A DNA stretch of 64,000 nt from Maccoyibacter sp900556645 (GTDB lineage: Bacteria; Bacillota; Clostridia; Lachnospirales; Lachnospiraceae): positions 23,305-87,304 of the forward strand of contig CATWDJ010000008.1 of assembly GCA_958349535.1 (NCBI GenBank), read 5' to 3'. This document shows, one piece after another, positions 53,829 to 62,290 of this stretch. Numbering within the stretch: the stretch's first letter is position 1; the number at the start of each line of letters is the position of its first letter. The notes below the pieces were generated by a model. The model saw only the letters and a program-made list of their open reading frames with translations. It searched no databases and was not told where the DNA came from. The position numbers and the translations under genes were made by a program.

Positions 53829-56396
53829 CTATTTTCTTCCGCAGCATTGTTTATATTTTTTACCGCTTCCGCATGGGCACGGATCATTCGGATAAATCTT
53901 TGCCGATTCACGTTTCTTCGGTGTCGCCGGTGCCGATGCATCCTTGTTGGTTCCCGTTACCTTTGCCACCTGTTCACGTTCTGCCCTCTGTTCTACACGG
54001 ACATGGAACAGTAAACGGACTGTGTCCTCCTGAATATTGGAGGTCATATCATCAAACATATCGAAGCCGTTCATTTTGTACTCAACCAACGGATCTTTTT
54101 GTCCATATGCCTGCAATCCGATTCCCTGACGAAGCTGGTCCATATCATCTATATGGTCCATCCATTTCCGGTCGATAACCTTTAACAGCACTACCCGCTC
54201 CAACTCACGAAGTGCTTCCGGTTCCGGGAATTCTGCTTCTTTTGCTTCATACAGCTTCACGGCACTTTCTTTCAGCTTATGCTTTAACTCCTTCGCATCC
54301 TTTAAATCTGCAATGGTTTCCGATGTGATTCTCTTTAACGGAATAATCGGAAGGAGCAATTCATTTAACTCTCCTAAATCCCAGTTTTCCTTTGCCACAT
54401 CCGGGGAAATACAGGTATCTACGGTATTCTCCACTCGGTCAGTAATCATCTTATAGATAACATCACGCATGCTTTCGCCATCCAGTACACGGCGTCTCTC
54501 TGCATAGATAATCTCTCTCTGGTCATTCATAACCTGATCGTATTCCAACAGATTCTTACGGATTCCAAAGTTATTGCTCTCTATCTTCATCTGTGCCTTT
54601 TCTATGGCATTTGTCAGCATCTTATGCTGAATCTGTTCATTTTCCGGAACGCCCAGAGTATTAAACACATCCATCAGCTTCTCGGAACCGAACAGACGCA
54701 TTAAATCGTCCTCCAAAGAGATAAAGAACTGGGATTCTCCCGGGTCTCCCTGACGTCCGGAACGTCCACGGAGCTGATTGTCAATACGTCTGGATTCATG
54801 ACGCTCTGTACCGATAATCTTCAGACCTCCGGCAGCTCTTGCCTCTTCATCCAGTTTGATATCGGTTCCACGTCCCGCCATGTTGGTGGCAATGGTAACT
54901 GCTCCATGAAGACCGGCATCCGCTACAATCTCAGCCTCCATCTCATGGAACTTAGCGTTCAATACCTTGTGCTGTATTCCCTCTTTTTTCAGAAGACGGC
55001 TGATTTCTTCGGATATATCAATGGTAATGGTTCCCACCAGTACCGGCTGTCCTTTTTTATGTGCCTCGATGACTTCCTGTACCACTGCATGGTATTTTTC
55101 TTTTTTGGTCTTATATACGGCATCCTGTAAATCCACACGGATTACCGGCTTATTGGTCGGTATGGCAATAACATCCATTCCGTAAATATCCCGGAACTCT
55201 TTTTCCTCCGTTAATGCGGTACCTGTCATACCTGCTTTTTTCTCGTATTTATTAAAGAAGTTCTGGAAGGTAATATTAGCAAGAGTCTTACTCTCACGTT
55301 TTACCTTTACATGCTCTTTTGCCTCAATTGCCTGATGCAAACCATCGGAATAACGACGTCCCGGCATGATACGTCCGGTAAACTCATCTACAATCAATAC
55401 CTGATCATCCTGTACCACATAGTCCTGATCCCGGAACATTAAGTTGTGGGCACGAAGAGCCAAAATAATATTGTGCTGAATTTCCAGATTCTCCGGGTCT
55501 GCCAAGTTCTCTATCTTGAAGAAACGCTCTACCTTTTTCACACCCTCTTGGGTCAGGTTTACAACCTTATCCTTTTCATTAACGATAAAGTCTCCGCTCT
55601 CTTCTACCTCAATTCCCATCAGGGCATCCATTTTGGAAAACTCCTGACTCTCTTCTCCACGTACCAGCTGTTTTGCCAGAATATCACAAGCCTCATAGAG
55701 ACTGGTGGACTTGCCGCTCTGACCGGAAATAATCAGTGGCGTTCTTGCCTCATCAATCAATACGGAGTCTACCTCATCGATAATCGCATAGTGAAGTCCT
55801 CGCTGTACCAGCTGTTCTTTGTAGATAACCATGTTGTCTCTCAAATAATCAAAACCCAGTTCATTGTTGGTAATATAAGTAATATCACAGTTATAGGCTT
55901 CCTGACGTTCTTTATTATCCATGCTGTTTAAAACAACACCCACGGTCAATCCTAAAAACTCATGTACTTTTCCCATCCATTCGGAGTCACGCTTTGCCAG
56001 ATAGTCGTTGACCGTTACGATATGCACTCCTTTTCCTTCCAATGCATTCAGATATGCCGGAAGTGTGGATACTAATGTTTTACCTTCACCGGTTTTCATC
56101 TCGGCAATACGTCCCTGATGCAAAACCACGCCACCTACCAACTGTACACGGTAATGCTCCATGCCCAGAGTTCTTCTGGCTGCCTCACGCACCGTGGCAA
56201 ATGCCTCCGGCAAGAGGTCATCTAAAGTCTCTCCCTCTTCCAATCTATTCTTATATTCTTTTGTCTTTCCCCGCAGTTCCTCATCGGATAATGCCATCAT
56301 GGAATCTCTCATTGCTTCTATTTTATCTACAATGGGATATACCATTTTCAGCTCTCTCTCGCTGTGAGTACCAAATACTTTTTCTGTCAGCTTCAT
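53829..56396 (-). CDS. secA: Preprotein translocase ATPase SecA
   Basis: 855 aa. MKTGEGKTLVSTL (Walker A), VNDYLAKRDSEWMG, IDEVDSVLIDEARTPLIISG (Walker B), and GRGTDIKL with GRQGDPG in the helicase half; the C-terminus has the zinc motif CPCGSGKKYKQCC used to bind SecB or the membrane. Drives Sec export through SecYEG. Monocistronic with its own terminator; divergent from the TSCPD gene. Confidence 0.98.
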   Translation of the reverse strand: MKLTEKVFGTHSERELKMVYPIVDKIEAMRDSMMALSDEELRGKTKEYKNRLEEGETLDDLLPEAFATVREAARRTLGMEHYRVQLVGGVVLHQGRIAEMKTGEGKTLVSTLPAYLNALEGKGVHIVTVNDYLAKRDSEWMGKVHEFLGLTVGVVLNSMDNKERQEAYNCDITYITNNELGFDYLRDNMVIYKEQLVQRGLHYAIIDEVDSVLIDEARTPLIISGQSGKSTSLYEACDILAKQLVRGEESQEFSKMDALMGIEVEESGDFIVNEKDKVVNLTQEGVKKVERFFKIENLADPENLEIQHNIILALRAHNLMFRDQDYVVQDDQVLIVDEFTGRIMPGRRYSDGLHQAIEAKEHVKVKRESKTLANITFQNFFNKYEKKAGMTGTALTEEKEFRDIYGMDVIAIPTNKPVIRVDLQDAVYKTKKEKYHAVVQEVIEAHKKGQPVLVGTITIDISEEISRLLKKEGIQHKVLNAKFHEMEAEIVADAGLHGAVTIATNMAGRGTDIKLDEEARAAGGLKIIGTERHESRRIDNQLRGRSGRQGDPGESQFFISLEDDLMRLFGSEKLMDVFNTLGVPENEQIQHKMLTNAIEKAQMKIESNNFGIRKNLLEYDQVMNDQREIIYAERRRVLDGESMRDVIYKMITDRVENTVDTCISPDVAKENWDLGELNELLLPIIPLKRITSETIADLKDAKELKHKLKESAVKLYEAKEAEFPEPEALRELERVVLLKVIDRKWMDHIDDMDQLRQGIGLQAYGQKDPLVEYKMNGFDMFDDMTSNIQEDTVRLLFHVRVEQRAEREQVAKVTGTNKDASAPATPKKRESAKIYPNDPCPCGSGKKYKQCCGRK

Positions 56397-56525
56397 ACTT
56401 ATCTCCTATCATTCCGCTGTCGCATTGGCAGCTTCTATTACTACACAGGTTTACACATAAGAAACATTTTAGCACGAATTACCAATAGAAACAATAACCT
56501 AAGCCATGAACGATTTATTAACTTT

Positions 56526-56555
56526 TTGTAAATTTCTGCTGTTTCGTGATATACT
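56526..56555 (+). promoter_or_regulatory. Promoter of the TSCPD gene
   Basis: TTGTAA (56526-56531), 18-nt spacer, TATACT (56550-56555) preceded by TGA (extended -10). The ATG follows 36 nt later. Confidence 0.55.
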
Positions 56556-56590
56556 AGAACTGCACATCACGCGAAAGGAGAAAAAACAAA

Positions 56591-56842
56591 ATGTACGTTT
56601 ATCAGACAAAAGGCACCTGCTCCCGCAGAATAGATGTGGAGCTGGATGGCAATATTGTAAAATCTGTAAAATTCTATGGGGGCTGTGACGGAAACCTTCA
56701 GGCAATCCCTAAGCTGGTGGAGGGTTTAACAGTAGATGAAGTAGAGCAGAAATTATCCGGTATTTCCTGCAATGGCAGACCTACTTCCTGCGGCGACCAG
56801 TTGTCAAAAGCCTGTCGGGAAGCTTACGAGGCACAATCTTAA
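56591..56842 (+). CDS. TSCPD-domain protein (TIGR03905 family)
   Basis: 83 aa, covering one TSCPD domain; begins YQTKGTCSRRIDVELDGNIV and contains FYGGCDGNLQAIPKL (28-42), CNGRPTSCGDQL (60-71) with the Cys-rich motif shared with the C-terminal end of class II ribonucleotide reductases. Stand-alone versions occur in many Firmicutes and are of unknown function; a metal- or redox-linked role is likely from the cysteines. AAAGGAG precedes the start. Confidence 0.9.
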   Translation: MYVYQTKGTCSRRIDVELDGNIVKSVKFYGGCDGNLQAIPKLVEGLTVDEVEQKLSGISCNGRPTSCGDQLSKACREAYEAQS

Positions 56843-56853
56843 TGCTGCCTCGT
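56826..56853 (+). terminator. Terminator of the TSCPD gene
   Basis: ACGAGGCA/TGCCTCGT 8-bp stem overlapping the stop codon, followed by ATTCTCTTTTAATTTTT. Confidence 0.7.
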
Positions 56854-56929
56854 ATTCTCTTTTAATTTTTCTTTTTGTTTGTTAATTTCAGACAATTTAA
56901 AAGTTTTTTTATTTTTTTCATTTTTCTTG

Positions 56930-57223
56930 TTGACAAATCTGTTTTTATTTGATAATATAAAATCAACAAAAGGGAAGTACAAAAAATTAAAACCCAGAAA
57001 TCCAAGGAGGTACGGTCCAATGTATTAGTCAGATAAAAACCTAAAAATTTAAGAACAGGAGGTACGGTCCACCAAAAACTTAAACCAAACCCAACAAAAG
57101 TAAAATTGATAAAAAGCCTAAAACCTTTTAAAGTTAAAAAAATACGAAAGAGAGGAAGTTCCATTGAACGAAACATCTTAGAAGGCATCATCTTTGCAAC
57201 AGAAGTTCGAAGATGGTGCCTTC
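56930..57223 (+). ncRNA. Candidate A-rich RNA gene with repeated SD-containing element
   Basis: A good sigma-A promoter, TTGACA (56930-56935), 17-nt spacer, TAATAT (56953-56958), starts a unit ending in a 14-bp terminator hairpin (57181-57194 with 57210-57223, then ATTTTAT). Between them the RNA is very A-rich and holds the exact 15-nt repeat AGGAGGTACGGTCCA at 57005-57019 and 57057-57071, plus a reduced copy AGGAAGTTCCA at 57153-57163. After the first copy comes ATGTATTAG, a two-codon frame. No ordinary gene is present. The following thiT unit has its own promoter, so this is a separate transcript. No RNA family recognised. Confidence 0.55.
57181..57223 (+). terminator. Terminator of the A-rich RNA unit
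   Basis: 14-bp stem GAAGGCATCATCTT with AAGATGGTGCCTTC (one G-U pair), 15-nt loop, then ATTTTAT. Confidence 0.7.
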
Positions 57224-57249
57224 ATTTTATGCCTGTTTTATAAGTCTGC

Positions 57250-57278
57250 TTGACTTTTTTCCTGTATGTTGTTATAGT
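57250..57278 (+). promoter_or_regulatory. Promoter of the thiT leader
   Basis: TTGACT (57250-57255), 17-nt spacer, TATAGT (57273-57278), just upstream of the TPP riboswitch. Confidence 0.65.
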
Positions 57279-57316
57279 TAATGTCGTTGTTTTAACAACT
57301 TAAAAATACATATACC

Positions 57317-57408
57317 TGCTAGGGGTGCATTATTGCTGAGAGATGATTTCATCGACCCTTAATACTTGAACCGGGTAATACCGGCGTAAGGAAGCATTTT
57401 TATAACTT
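57317..57408 (+). promoter_or_regulatory. TPP (THI-box) riboswitch
   Basis: Contains the conserved TPP aptamer segments in order: AGGGGTGC, GCTGAGAGATG, ACCCTTAATACTTGAACCGG, GGTAATACCGGCGTAAGGAAG. It precedes the thiamine transporter gene and, by family precedent, lowers thiT expression when thiamine pyrophosphate is bound. The expression platform lies in 57409-57444, which includes the GAGGAGG ribosome binding site, so control of translation start is possible. Confidence 0.95.
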
Positions 57409-57444
57409 CCGCAGATATATGGTACTATTGAGGAGGATTTTTTT

Positions 57445-58125
57445 ATGTCAAAATTTTTTGCATTTCCAACGAAAAACAGTTGGGATGAAGATGTTTTTCA
57501 ACTGACTACCGCCGGAATCATTACTGTTGTAGTCCTCATTGTTGCTCTAATTGCCATTGCTCTTTTTATCCAAAGCCGAAAAGAATCTAAACCGCTCTCT
57601 ACAAAACAGTTGGTTTTCTCTGCGGCTGCCATGGCTCTGGGCATCGTAACTTCTATGATTAAGTTCTTTGACTTACCGATGGGCGGTTCCATTACTCTGT
57701 TCAGTATGCTTTTCATTGTTTTAATCGGCTACTGGTACGGTCCTACGGTAGGAATTATGACCGCTGTTGCTTACGGACTTCTGCAATTTGTCATTGAACC
57801 GGTCTTCTATTCCGTTCCTCAGATGATTGTGGACTATCCTCTGGCCTTCGGTGCTTTGGGATTATCCGGTTTCTTCCAGAATTCCAAACACGGTCTGATT
57901 AAAGGTTACATTCTGGGTGTACTGGGACGTTATGTATTTGCATTTTTATCCGGTCTCTTATTCTTTGCAGCTTACGCGGAGGGAAGCGGCATGAGTGCAC
58001 CGGTTTATTCTCTGGCATACAACGGTTTTTATCTAATCCCGGAAGCAATCGTAACATTGATTATCATTGCCATCCCGGCAGTGGACAAAGCCTTAAAGCA
58101 TGTAAAAAAGATGGCTTGCGAATAA
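57445..58125 (+). CDS. thiT: Energy-coupled thiamine transporter ThiT
   Basis: 226 aa. After an N-terminal helix (about 20-45) comes the ECF S-component: AMALGIVTSMIKFFDLPMGG (about 69-88) with the S-type helix 1 signature, GYWYGPTVGIMTAVAYGLLQ (about 102-121), DYPLAFGALGLSGFF (134-148) with residues that bind thiamine in ThiT. The TPP riboswitch agrees. Needs the general ECF module, not in this window. Slightly longer than many ThiT because of the extra first helix. Confidence 0.95.
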   Translation: MSKFFAFPTKNSWDEDVFQLTTAGIITVVVLIVALIAIALFIQSRKESKPLSTKQLVFSAAAMALGIVTSMIKFFDLPMGGSITLFSMLFIVLIGYWYGPTVGIMTAVAYGLLQFVIEPVFYSVPQMIVDYPLAFGALGLSGFFQNSKHGLIKGYILGVLGRYVFAFLSGLLFFAAYAEGSGMSAPVYSLAYNGFYLIPEAIVTLIIIAIPAVDKALKHVKKMACE

Positions 58126-58137
58126 ATTTTCCAAACA

Positions 58138-58175
58138 AAAAAGCGGTTGACAGCTTCATGCTGCCACCGCTTTTT
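58138..58175. terminator. Bidirectional terminator between thiT and the DUF5808 gene
   Basis: AAAAAGCGGT/ACCGCTTTTT with an inner CAGCTTCATGCTG mini-hairpin; U-rich on both sides, so it ends convergent thiT and the minus-strand unit. Confidence 0.85.
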
Positions 58176-58183
58176 CAATGTTC

Positions 58184-59074
58184 TTAAATATCATTTTTCA
58201 ACTCTTCAAAAATTTGTTCCGTCTCTTCGTCCGTATCCGCCGAGAAGATATATCTGCCATCCTCCGCCTGAATCAAAATAAATGCATGATTCTGTGGATT
58301 TAAGTTCACGTTACAATTTCCACAACCGGACACATTGTAAACTCCCCGAAAAATATTATCCATGCCCGTGCCTACTACCTTGGTAGCTTCCGGCATCTCA
58401 TCCAACAGCATTGCCGTCTGTATCACATCTGCTTCTACGGTATATTTGGTTCCAACCTGTCCTGCTTTCAATATGCCATCTTCATATTTTAAAGACAATG
58501 GAGTGGATTGCAGCCTCAAGGAATAAATACCGAATCCGAACACAAATATCAATGCCACAACTCCCAGAACTGTCAAAAATTTTCCCATAGGTTTTGCATG
58601 ATTGATACAGGTTCCGATTCCGATTTTTTTTTCTGCTGTCAGTCGGTCATCCTCCGGGTTATTATAGAAAATTCCATGTTTCCAGACAGCATCTATTTCC
58701 TTAACCTCTGGCTCCAAATCCATATAATGGTTCTGTTCTTTCAATGTCTTGACTTTTTTATTTGCCAATATATAAGGAATATAGGTTACAGTCGCTGCCA
58801 GCAGAATCAAAGCCATCCAAAGCAACAATTTTATGGATACCCAGTCAGAAAAATATACCACTGCCGGTGCGGCTGCCAGAATCAGACAGCACACAATCAG
58901 TTGATTGCCGTAGCTTTTCTGCACCTTCTTTATCTCGTCATTTTCTATAACACTTTCAGGAATGGTAACCGTAAAAACCGTATTTTCTCTCGGTTTTCTC
59001 TCACTCCACATTTTCATAAACTGCACCAGCAGAATCACATAATAGCAAATCGCAATAATTAAATTTGCACTCAT
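58184..59074 (-). CDS. DUF5808-like membrane protein with PH-type C-domain
   Basis: 296 aa: helix 1 (about 4-18), two helices (about 55-100), then WKHGIFYNNPEDDRLTAEKK (near 131-150) with GIGTCINHAKPMGK, the DUF5808 motif, a fourth helix (about 168-187) and a beta-rich extracytoplasmic or cytosolic domain resembling bacterial PH domains (190-290). Function unknown. Its gene follows the GGDEF gene by 12 nt, so they share a transcript. Confidence 0.7.
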   Translation of the reverse strand: MSANLIIAICYYVILLVQFMKMWSERKPRENTVFTVTIPESVIENDEIKKVQKSYGNQLIVCCLILAAAPAVVYFSDWVSIKLLLWMALILLAATVTYIPYILANKKVKTLKEQNHYMDLEPEVKEIDAVWKHGIFYNNPEDDRLTAEKKIGIGTCINHAKPMGKFLTVLGVVALIFVFGFGIYSLRLQSTPLSLKYEDGILKAGQVGTKYTVEADVIQTAMLLDEMPEATKVVGTGMDNIFRGVYNVSGCGNCNVNLNPQNHAFILIQAEDGRYIFSADTDEETEQIFEELKNDI

Positions 59075-59086
59075 CTTATCTCTCCT

Positions 59087-60742
59087 TTAACGCCCCTGTT
59101 TCATTACTGCCTTATAATTGTACATTTTCTCATCCGCCCGTTTAACGGTTGCGTGAATATCCGCATCCGTTTCCGGATCATACGCAGCATATCCTGATGC
59201 CACAGACATCTTATTTTCAAAAAACCGTCCGTTTAATCCTTCTATTCTGGTATTCATTTCTGCCTGCAATTCGTCGAACTTTTCAGCATTCATTCCTTCC
59301 ACAATGGCACAGAATTCATCTCCGCCCATGCGGTATACTTTTCCATAGCTTCCAAATACATCCTGAATAATCTCGCTACATACGATAATGTAGTAATCTC
59401 CCATGGCGTGACCGTGTTCATCATTAAAATATTTTAGATTGTTCAGGTCAAACATGATTGCCGCATTTCCTTTTTCCGCTTTGAAAAATGTCATATTTTT
59501 CTCAAAGGCTGCACGGTTGGATAGTTTCGTCATAGCATCCCTCATGGCTTCTTCCGAAACCGTTTCAAACTGTTCGCCCAAACGAATCAGTTTTACAGAA
59601 TCTCTCAAGGACAGACCCAACAGCAGAATTGTATATAACAAAATCCACAAAGAACTGTTTTTAGCAGTGTCAACCATCTCTACGGTATAGGAATTTCTTA
59701 CATCTGCTATTACTGCCGTAGCCACCGCCATCTCACCTATCAGACATAGCAGTAAAGCTGTTTTATCTTCTTTATTTCCTTTCAGAAGTTCTTTTATCAT
59801 CAGTCCTGCCATCCACAGTCCGCCCAGTGCAAAGAGTACATGAACCGCCCAGACGCTCTCGTAATAATCGGCAATTCCTGCAAACTGTAAAGCAGTAGTA
59901 ACAACCAAAAGAACTATGCTGGCACCGCATAAAACATCATAAATCCGATCCTTTTCTCTGTGCCAAAGTCCTTTATTAAAAGACAAAATCGGTATTAAAA
60001 TAAGCTGAAGCAATATATACGAAATTCTGCTGCCCTCTACACTTTGTGCATATAAAAGACTTAATATCTGGGTCTCCACAAAAGACCATGCTCCCACTAC
60101 TATGGCAAACAGACTTAGCCATATAATGTAATTCTCCAGATGAAGACGTTCTCGGAAAAATGCAAACACTCCCATAAGTGCTACTCCGATGAAAATCAGC
60201 AGCATGGAAATTACCACTGTCACAGACTTTTTAATGACAATTTCCGAAACAATCTTTGCCTTATCTCCATATATCAACTGTGGAATATTTGCTGTTTTGG
60301 TCTCATAAATCGGTTTCAACTCCAAGGTCAACGTTTTTCCCGCATACTCTTCTTCCATATTGATAAAATTCCATGTGTTTCCCGGAGTTTTACTTCTCTT
60401 TTCGTATGCTTTCGGAATATCAAAGGTATAAACCAACTCATCTCCTACATAGGCATTGATAATACTGTGCCCCATAAAAAACACGATTGCCTCTCCACTG
60501 TTTATCTGCTCCGGAAGCTGTTTTTTCAAAACAATGGTATCGGCACCATTCAAATATACTTTATCCGGAAGTTCCTTATAAGTCTTCTCACTTCTTCCAG
60601 TCTTTACAGTCCAATCTTCATTATAGCTCTGCTTTTGTGCATTAGTCAGTACACTTCCCTCATCCCGGGTTGTAACTGTCAAGGTCAGAATCAGCACAAG
60701 CCCTACCAGCAGCGTAACAATGTATGGCTTTAAAATTTTCAT
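59087..60742 (-). CDS. Membrane diguanylate cyclase (GGDEF)
   Basis: 551 aa from the ATG at 60742. One helix (about 8-24), an extracytoplasmic beta-rich sensor domain (about 30-165), seven helices (about 172-380), then a GGDEF domain with an intact GGDEF (473-477) and FDLNNLKYFNDEHGH (431-445). This resembles 7TMR-DISM-type sensors. The usual inhibitory RxxD site just before GGDEF is missing. Should make c-di-GMP; the ligand is unknown. Only enzyme of c-di-GMP metabolism in the window. Confidence 0.88.
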   Translation of the reverse strand: MKILKPYIVTLLVGLVLILTLTVTTRDEGSVLTNAQKQSYNEDWTVKTGRSEKTYKELPDKVYLNGADTIVLKKQLPEQINSGEAIVFFMGHSIINAYVGDELVYTFDIPKAYEKRSKTPGNTWNFINMEEEYAGKTLTLELKPIYETKTANIPQLIYGDKAKIVSEIVIKKSVTVVISMLLIFIGVALMGVFAFFRERLHLENYIIWLSLFAIVVGAWSFVETQILSLLYAQSVEGSRISYILLQLILIPILSFNKGLWHREKDRIYDVLCGASIVLLVVTTALQFAGIADYYESVWAVHVLFALGGLWMAGLMIKELLKGNKEDKTALLLCLIGEMAVATAVIADVRNSYTVEMVDTAKNSSLWILLYTILLLGLSLRDSVKLIRLGEQFETVSEEAMRDAMTKLSNRAAFEKNMTFFKAEKGNAAIMFDLNNLKYFNDEHGHAMGDYYIIVCSEIIQDVFGSYGKVYRMGGDEFCAIVEGMNAEKFDELQAEMNTRIEGLNGRFFENKMSVASGYAAYDPETDADIHATVKRADEKMYNYKAVMKQGR

Positions 60743-60791
60743 AAAATTAATCACCCGCACGTAATCTTTTGTCTATGGTCTCTCTTATTTT

Positions 60792-60819
60792 ATTATCTTA
60801 TCATATTTTATAATATCAA
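60792..60819 (-). promoter_or_regulatory. Promoter of the GGDEF operon
   Basis: Minus strand TTGATA (60819-60814), 16-nt spacer, GATAAT (60797-60792), about 50 nt before the ATG at 60742. Confidence 0.4.
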
Positions 60820-60828
60820 ACCACAAAA

Positions 60829-60859
60829 AAACGAACTTTTTAACCTAAAAGTTCTGTTT
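60829..60859 (-). terminator. Terminator of hsp20
   Basis: Minus strand AAACAGAACTTTT pairs with AAAAGTTCGTTT (one bulge), then TTTTGTGG. A second hairpin (60894-60903 with 60914-60923) lies nearer the hsp20 stop but lacks a minus-strand U tract. Confidence 0.65.
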
Positions 60860-60957
60860 ATAGTTTCCATGCAGCACACCGGGAATAACGAACAAAGGGA
60901 TATCCCCATTGGAATATCCCTTTTTCTGTTTATTTTGATGGAATCATTCTCGCAATT

Positions 60958-61398
60958 CTATCCTTCAATTGCAATTCGCTGCTTTTTCTCCACTTCTGCT
61001 ACTGGTTCCTTCTTCGGAATCTCCAACTTCAGAACACCGTCGCGGAAGTTTGCTTTGATATCTTCCTGTGTCATCTCATCTCCCACATAGAAGCTCCTCT
61101 GGTACTTGCCGGAATAACGTTCTCTTCGGATATAAGTTCCATCCTTCTCATTTTTCTCTTCCTTATTTTCGGAATGTTCTGCCTGAATGGTCAAATATCC
61201 GTTTTCCAAATCCGCATGGATTTCTTCTCTGGTAAATCCAGGAAGTTCAATGTCCATTTGGTATTTATCATTAAATTCCTGAACATCAGCTTTCATTCCC
61301 GGAATCTGAACATTTCGCATCATATCAAATGGAGTCCGAAACATGTCCTCAAAGAAATCATTCATAAAACTGTTTTCAAAAATACTTGGTGCTAACAT
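60958..61398 (-). CDS. Hsp20/alpha-crystallin small heat-shock protein
   Basis: 146 aa. MLAPSIFENSFMNDFFEDMF start, then an alpha-crystallin domain with YQMDIELPGFTREEIHADLE (about 47-66), YIRRERYSGKYQRSFYVG and FRDGVLKLEIPKK (about 121-133) holding the G-x-L motif. Holdase chaperone. Upstream CIRCE element and sigma-A promoter indicate HrcA control. Confidence 0.95.
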   Translation of the reverse strand: MLAPSIFENSFMNDFFEDMFRTPFDMMRNVQIPGMKADVQEFNDKYQMDIELPGFTREEIHADLENGYLTIQAEHSENKEEKNEKDGTYIRRERYSGKYQRSFYVGDEMTQEDIKANFRDGVLKLEIPKKEPVAEVEKKQRIAIEG

Positions 61399-61452
61399 AA
61401 GTCATTCCTCCTTTTGACTTTCAATCGGATTACTATCAATCCTTATGACTAT

Positions 61453-61481
61453 GTTATAGCACCGTTTGTTAGCACTGTCAA
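61453..61481 (-). promoter_or_regulatory. Sigma-A promoter of hsp20
   Basis: Minus strand TTGACA (61481-61476), 17-nt spacer, TATAAC (61458-61453). The -35 lies within the CIRCE element. Confidence 0.75.
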
Positions 61482-61495
61482 TGGTTGAGTGCTAA
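61469..61495. promoter_or_regulatory. CIRCE element (HrcA operator)
   Basis: TTAGCACTG-N9-GAGTGCTAA, differing from the consensus TTAGCACTC-N9-GAGTGCTAA at one base. HrcA binds such sites and represses until heat shock. Confidence 0.92.
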
Positions 61496-61540
61496 TTTTA
61501 TATTTTTTTAACAATTTATTTATAATTGTCACACTTTTTT

Positions 61541-62290
61541 TCAGTCCAATCCACGAAATCTGGATAGAAATTCTTTGGTTTTTTCCTTTTTCGGATGTTG
61601 GAAAATCTCTTCCGCCGTTCCCTCTTCCTCAATGACACCCTCCGACATAAAAATCACATGGCTGGAAATATCTCTGGCAAATGCCATCTCATGGGTTACC
61701 ACAATCATGGTCAGTCCCTCTTCTGCTAACTGCTTCATGATTTCCAAGACCTCACCTACCATCTGTGGGTCCAATGCGGATGTAGGTTCATCAAACAGCA
61801 GAATCTCCGGTTCCATTGCCAATGCTCTGGCAATGGCGACTCTCTGTTTTTGTCCGCCGGAAAGCTGCCGGGGCTTCGCATTGATAAAAGCATCCATCCC
61901 TACCTTTTTCAGGTAGAACATCGCCTTCTCTTCCGCTTCCTCTTTTTTCTTTCCTGCCACCTTTATCTGTCCCACCATACAATTTTCCAAAACGGTCATG
62001 TTGTGGAAAAGATTAAAGCTCTGGAATACCATTCCCACCTTTGCCCGATAAGCCGGAACGTTTATCTTGGGGTCTGTAATATCCCTTCCATGGTAACATA
62101 TCTCTCCCCCGGTAGGTGTCTCTAACAGGTTGATACATCGGAGCATGGTGGACTTTCCCGAGCCGGAGGCACCGATAACAGACACCACATCTCCTTTTTT
62201 CACCTGAAAGCTGATATCTTTTAACACACCATGGGTTCCGAAAGATTTTTCCAGATGGGAAACTGTCAGCAATTCATCCTGTGTACTCAT
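61541..62290 (-). CDS. Polar amino acid ABC transporter ATP-binding protein
   Basis: 249 aa GlnQ-type ATPase. Walker A GASGSGKST (40-48), signature LSGGQKQRVAIARAL (near 143-157), Walker B EILLFDEPTSALDP. MVGQIKVAGKKKEEAEEKAM (near 107-126) is the usual HisP/GlnQ helix. Powers uptake with the permease and binding protein next to it; overlaps the permease by 4 nt. Confidence 0.95.
   Translation of the reverse strand: MSTQDELLTVSHLEKSFGTHGVLKDISFQVKKGDVVSVIGASGSGKSTMLRCINLLETPTGGEICYHGRDITDPKINVPAYRAKVGMVFQSFNLFHNMTVLENCMVGQIKVAGKKKEEAEEKAMFYLKKVGMDAFINAKPRQLSGGQKQRVAIARALAMEPEILLFDEPTSALDPQMVGEVLEIMKQLAEEGLTMIVVTHEMAFARDISSHVIFMSEGVIEEEGTAEEIFQHPKKEKTKEFLSRFRGLD

Noticed and set aside
56862..57191. 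109 aa hydrophobic reading frame on the minus strand
   Set aside because: It is the complement of an A-rich transcribed leader with a plus-strand promoter and terminator; hydrophobicity follows from T-rich codons, and no ribosome site or family match was seen.
60894..60923. Hairpin AAAGGGATAT/ATATCCCTTT after hsp20
   Set aside because: Its U tract is on the plus strand, where no gene ends; the hairpin at 60829-60859 is the better hsp20 terminator.
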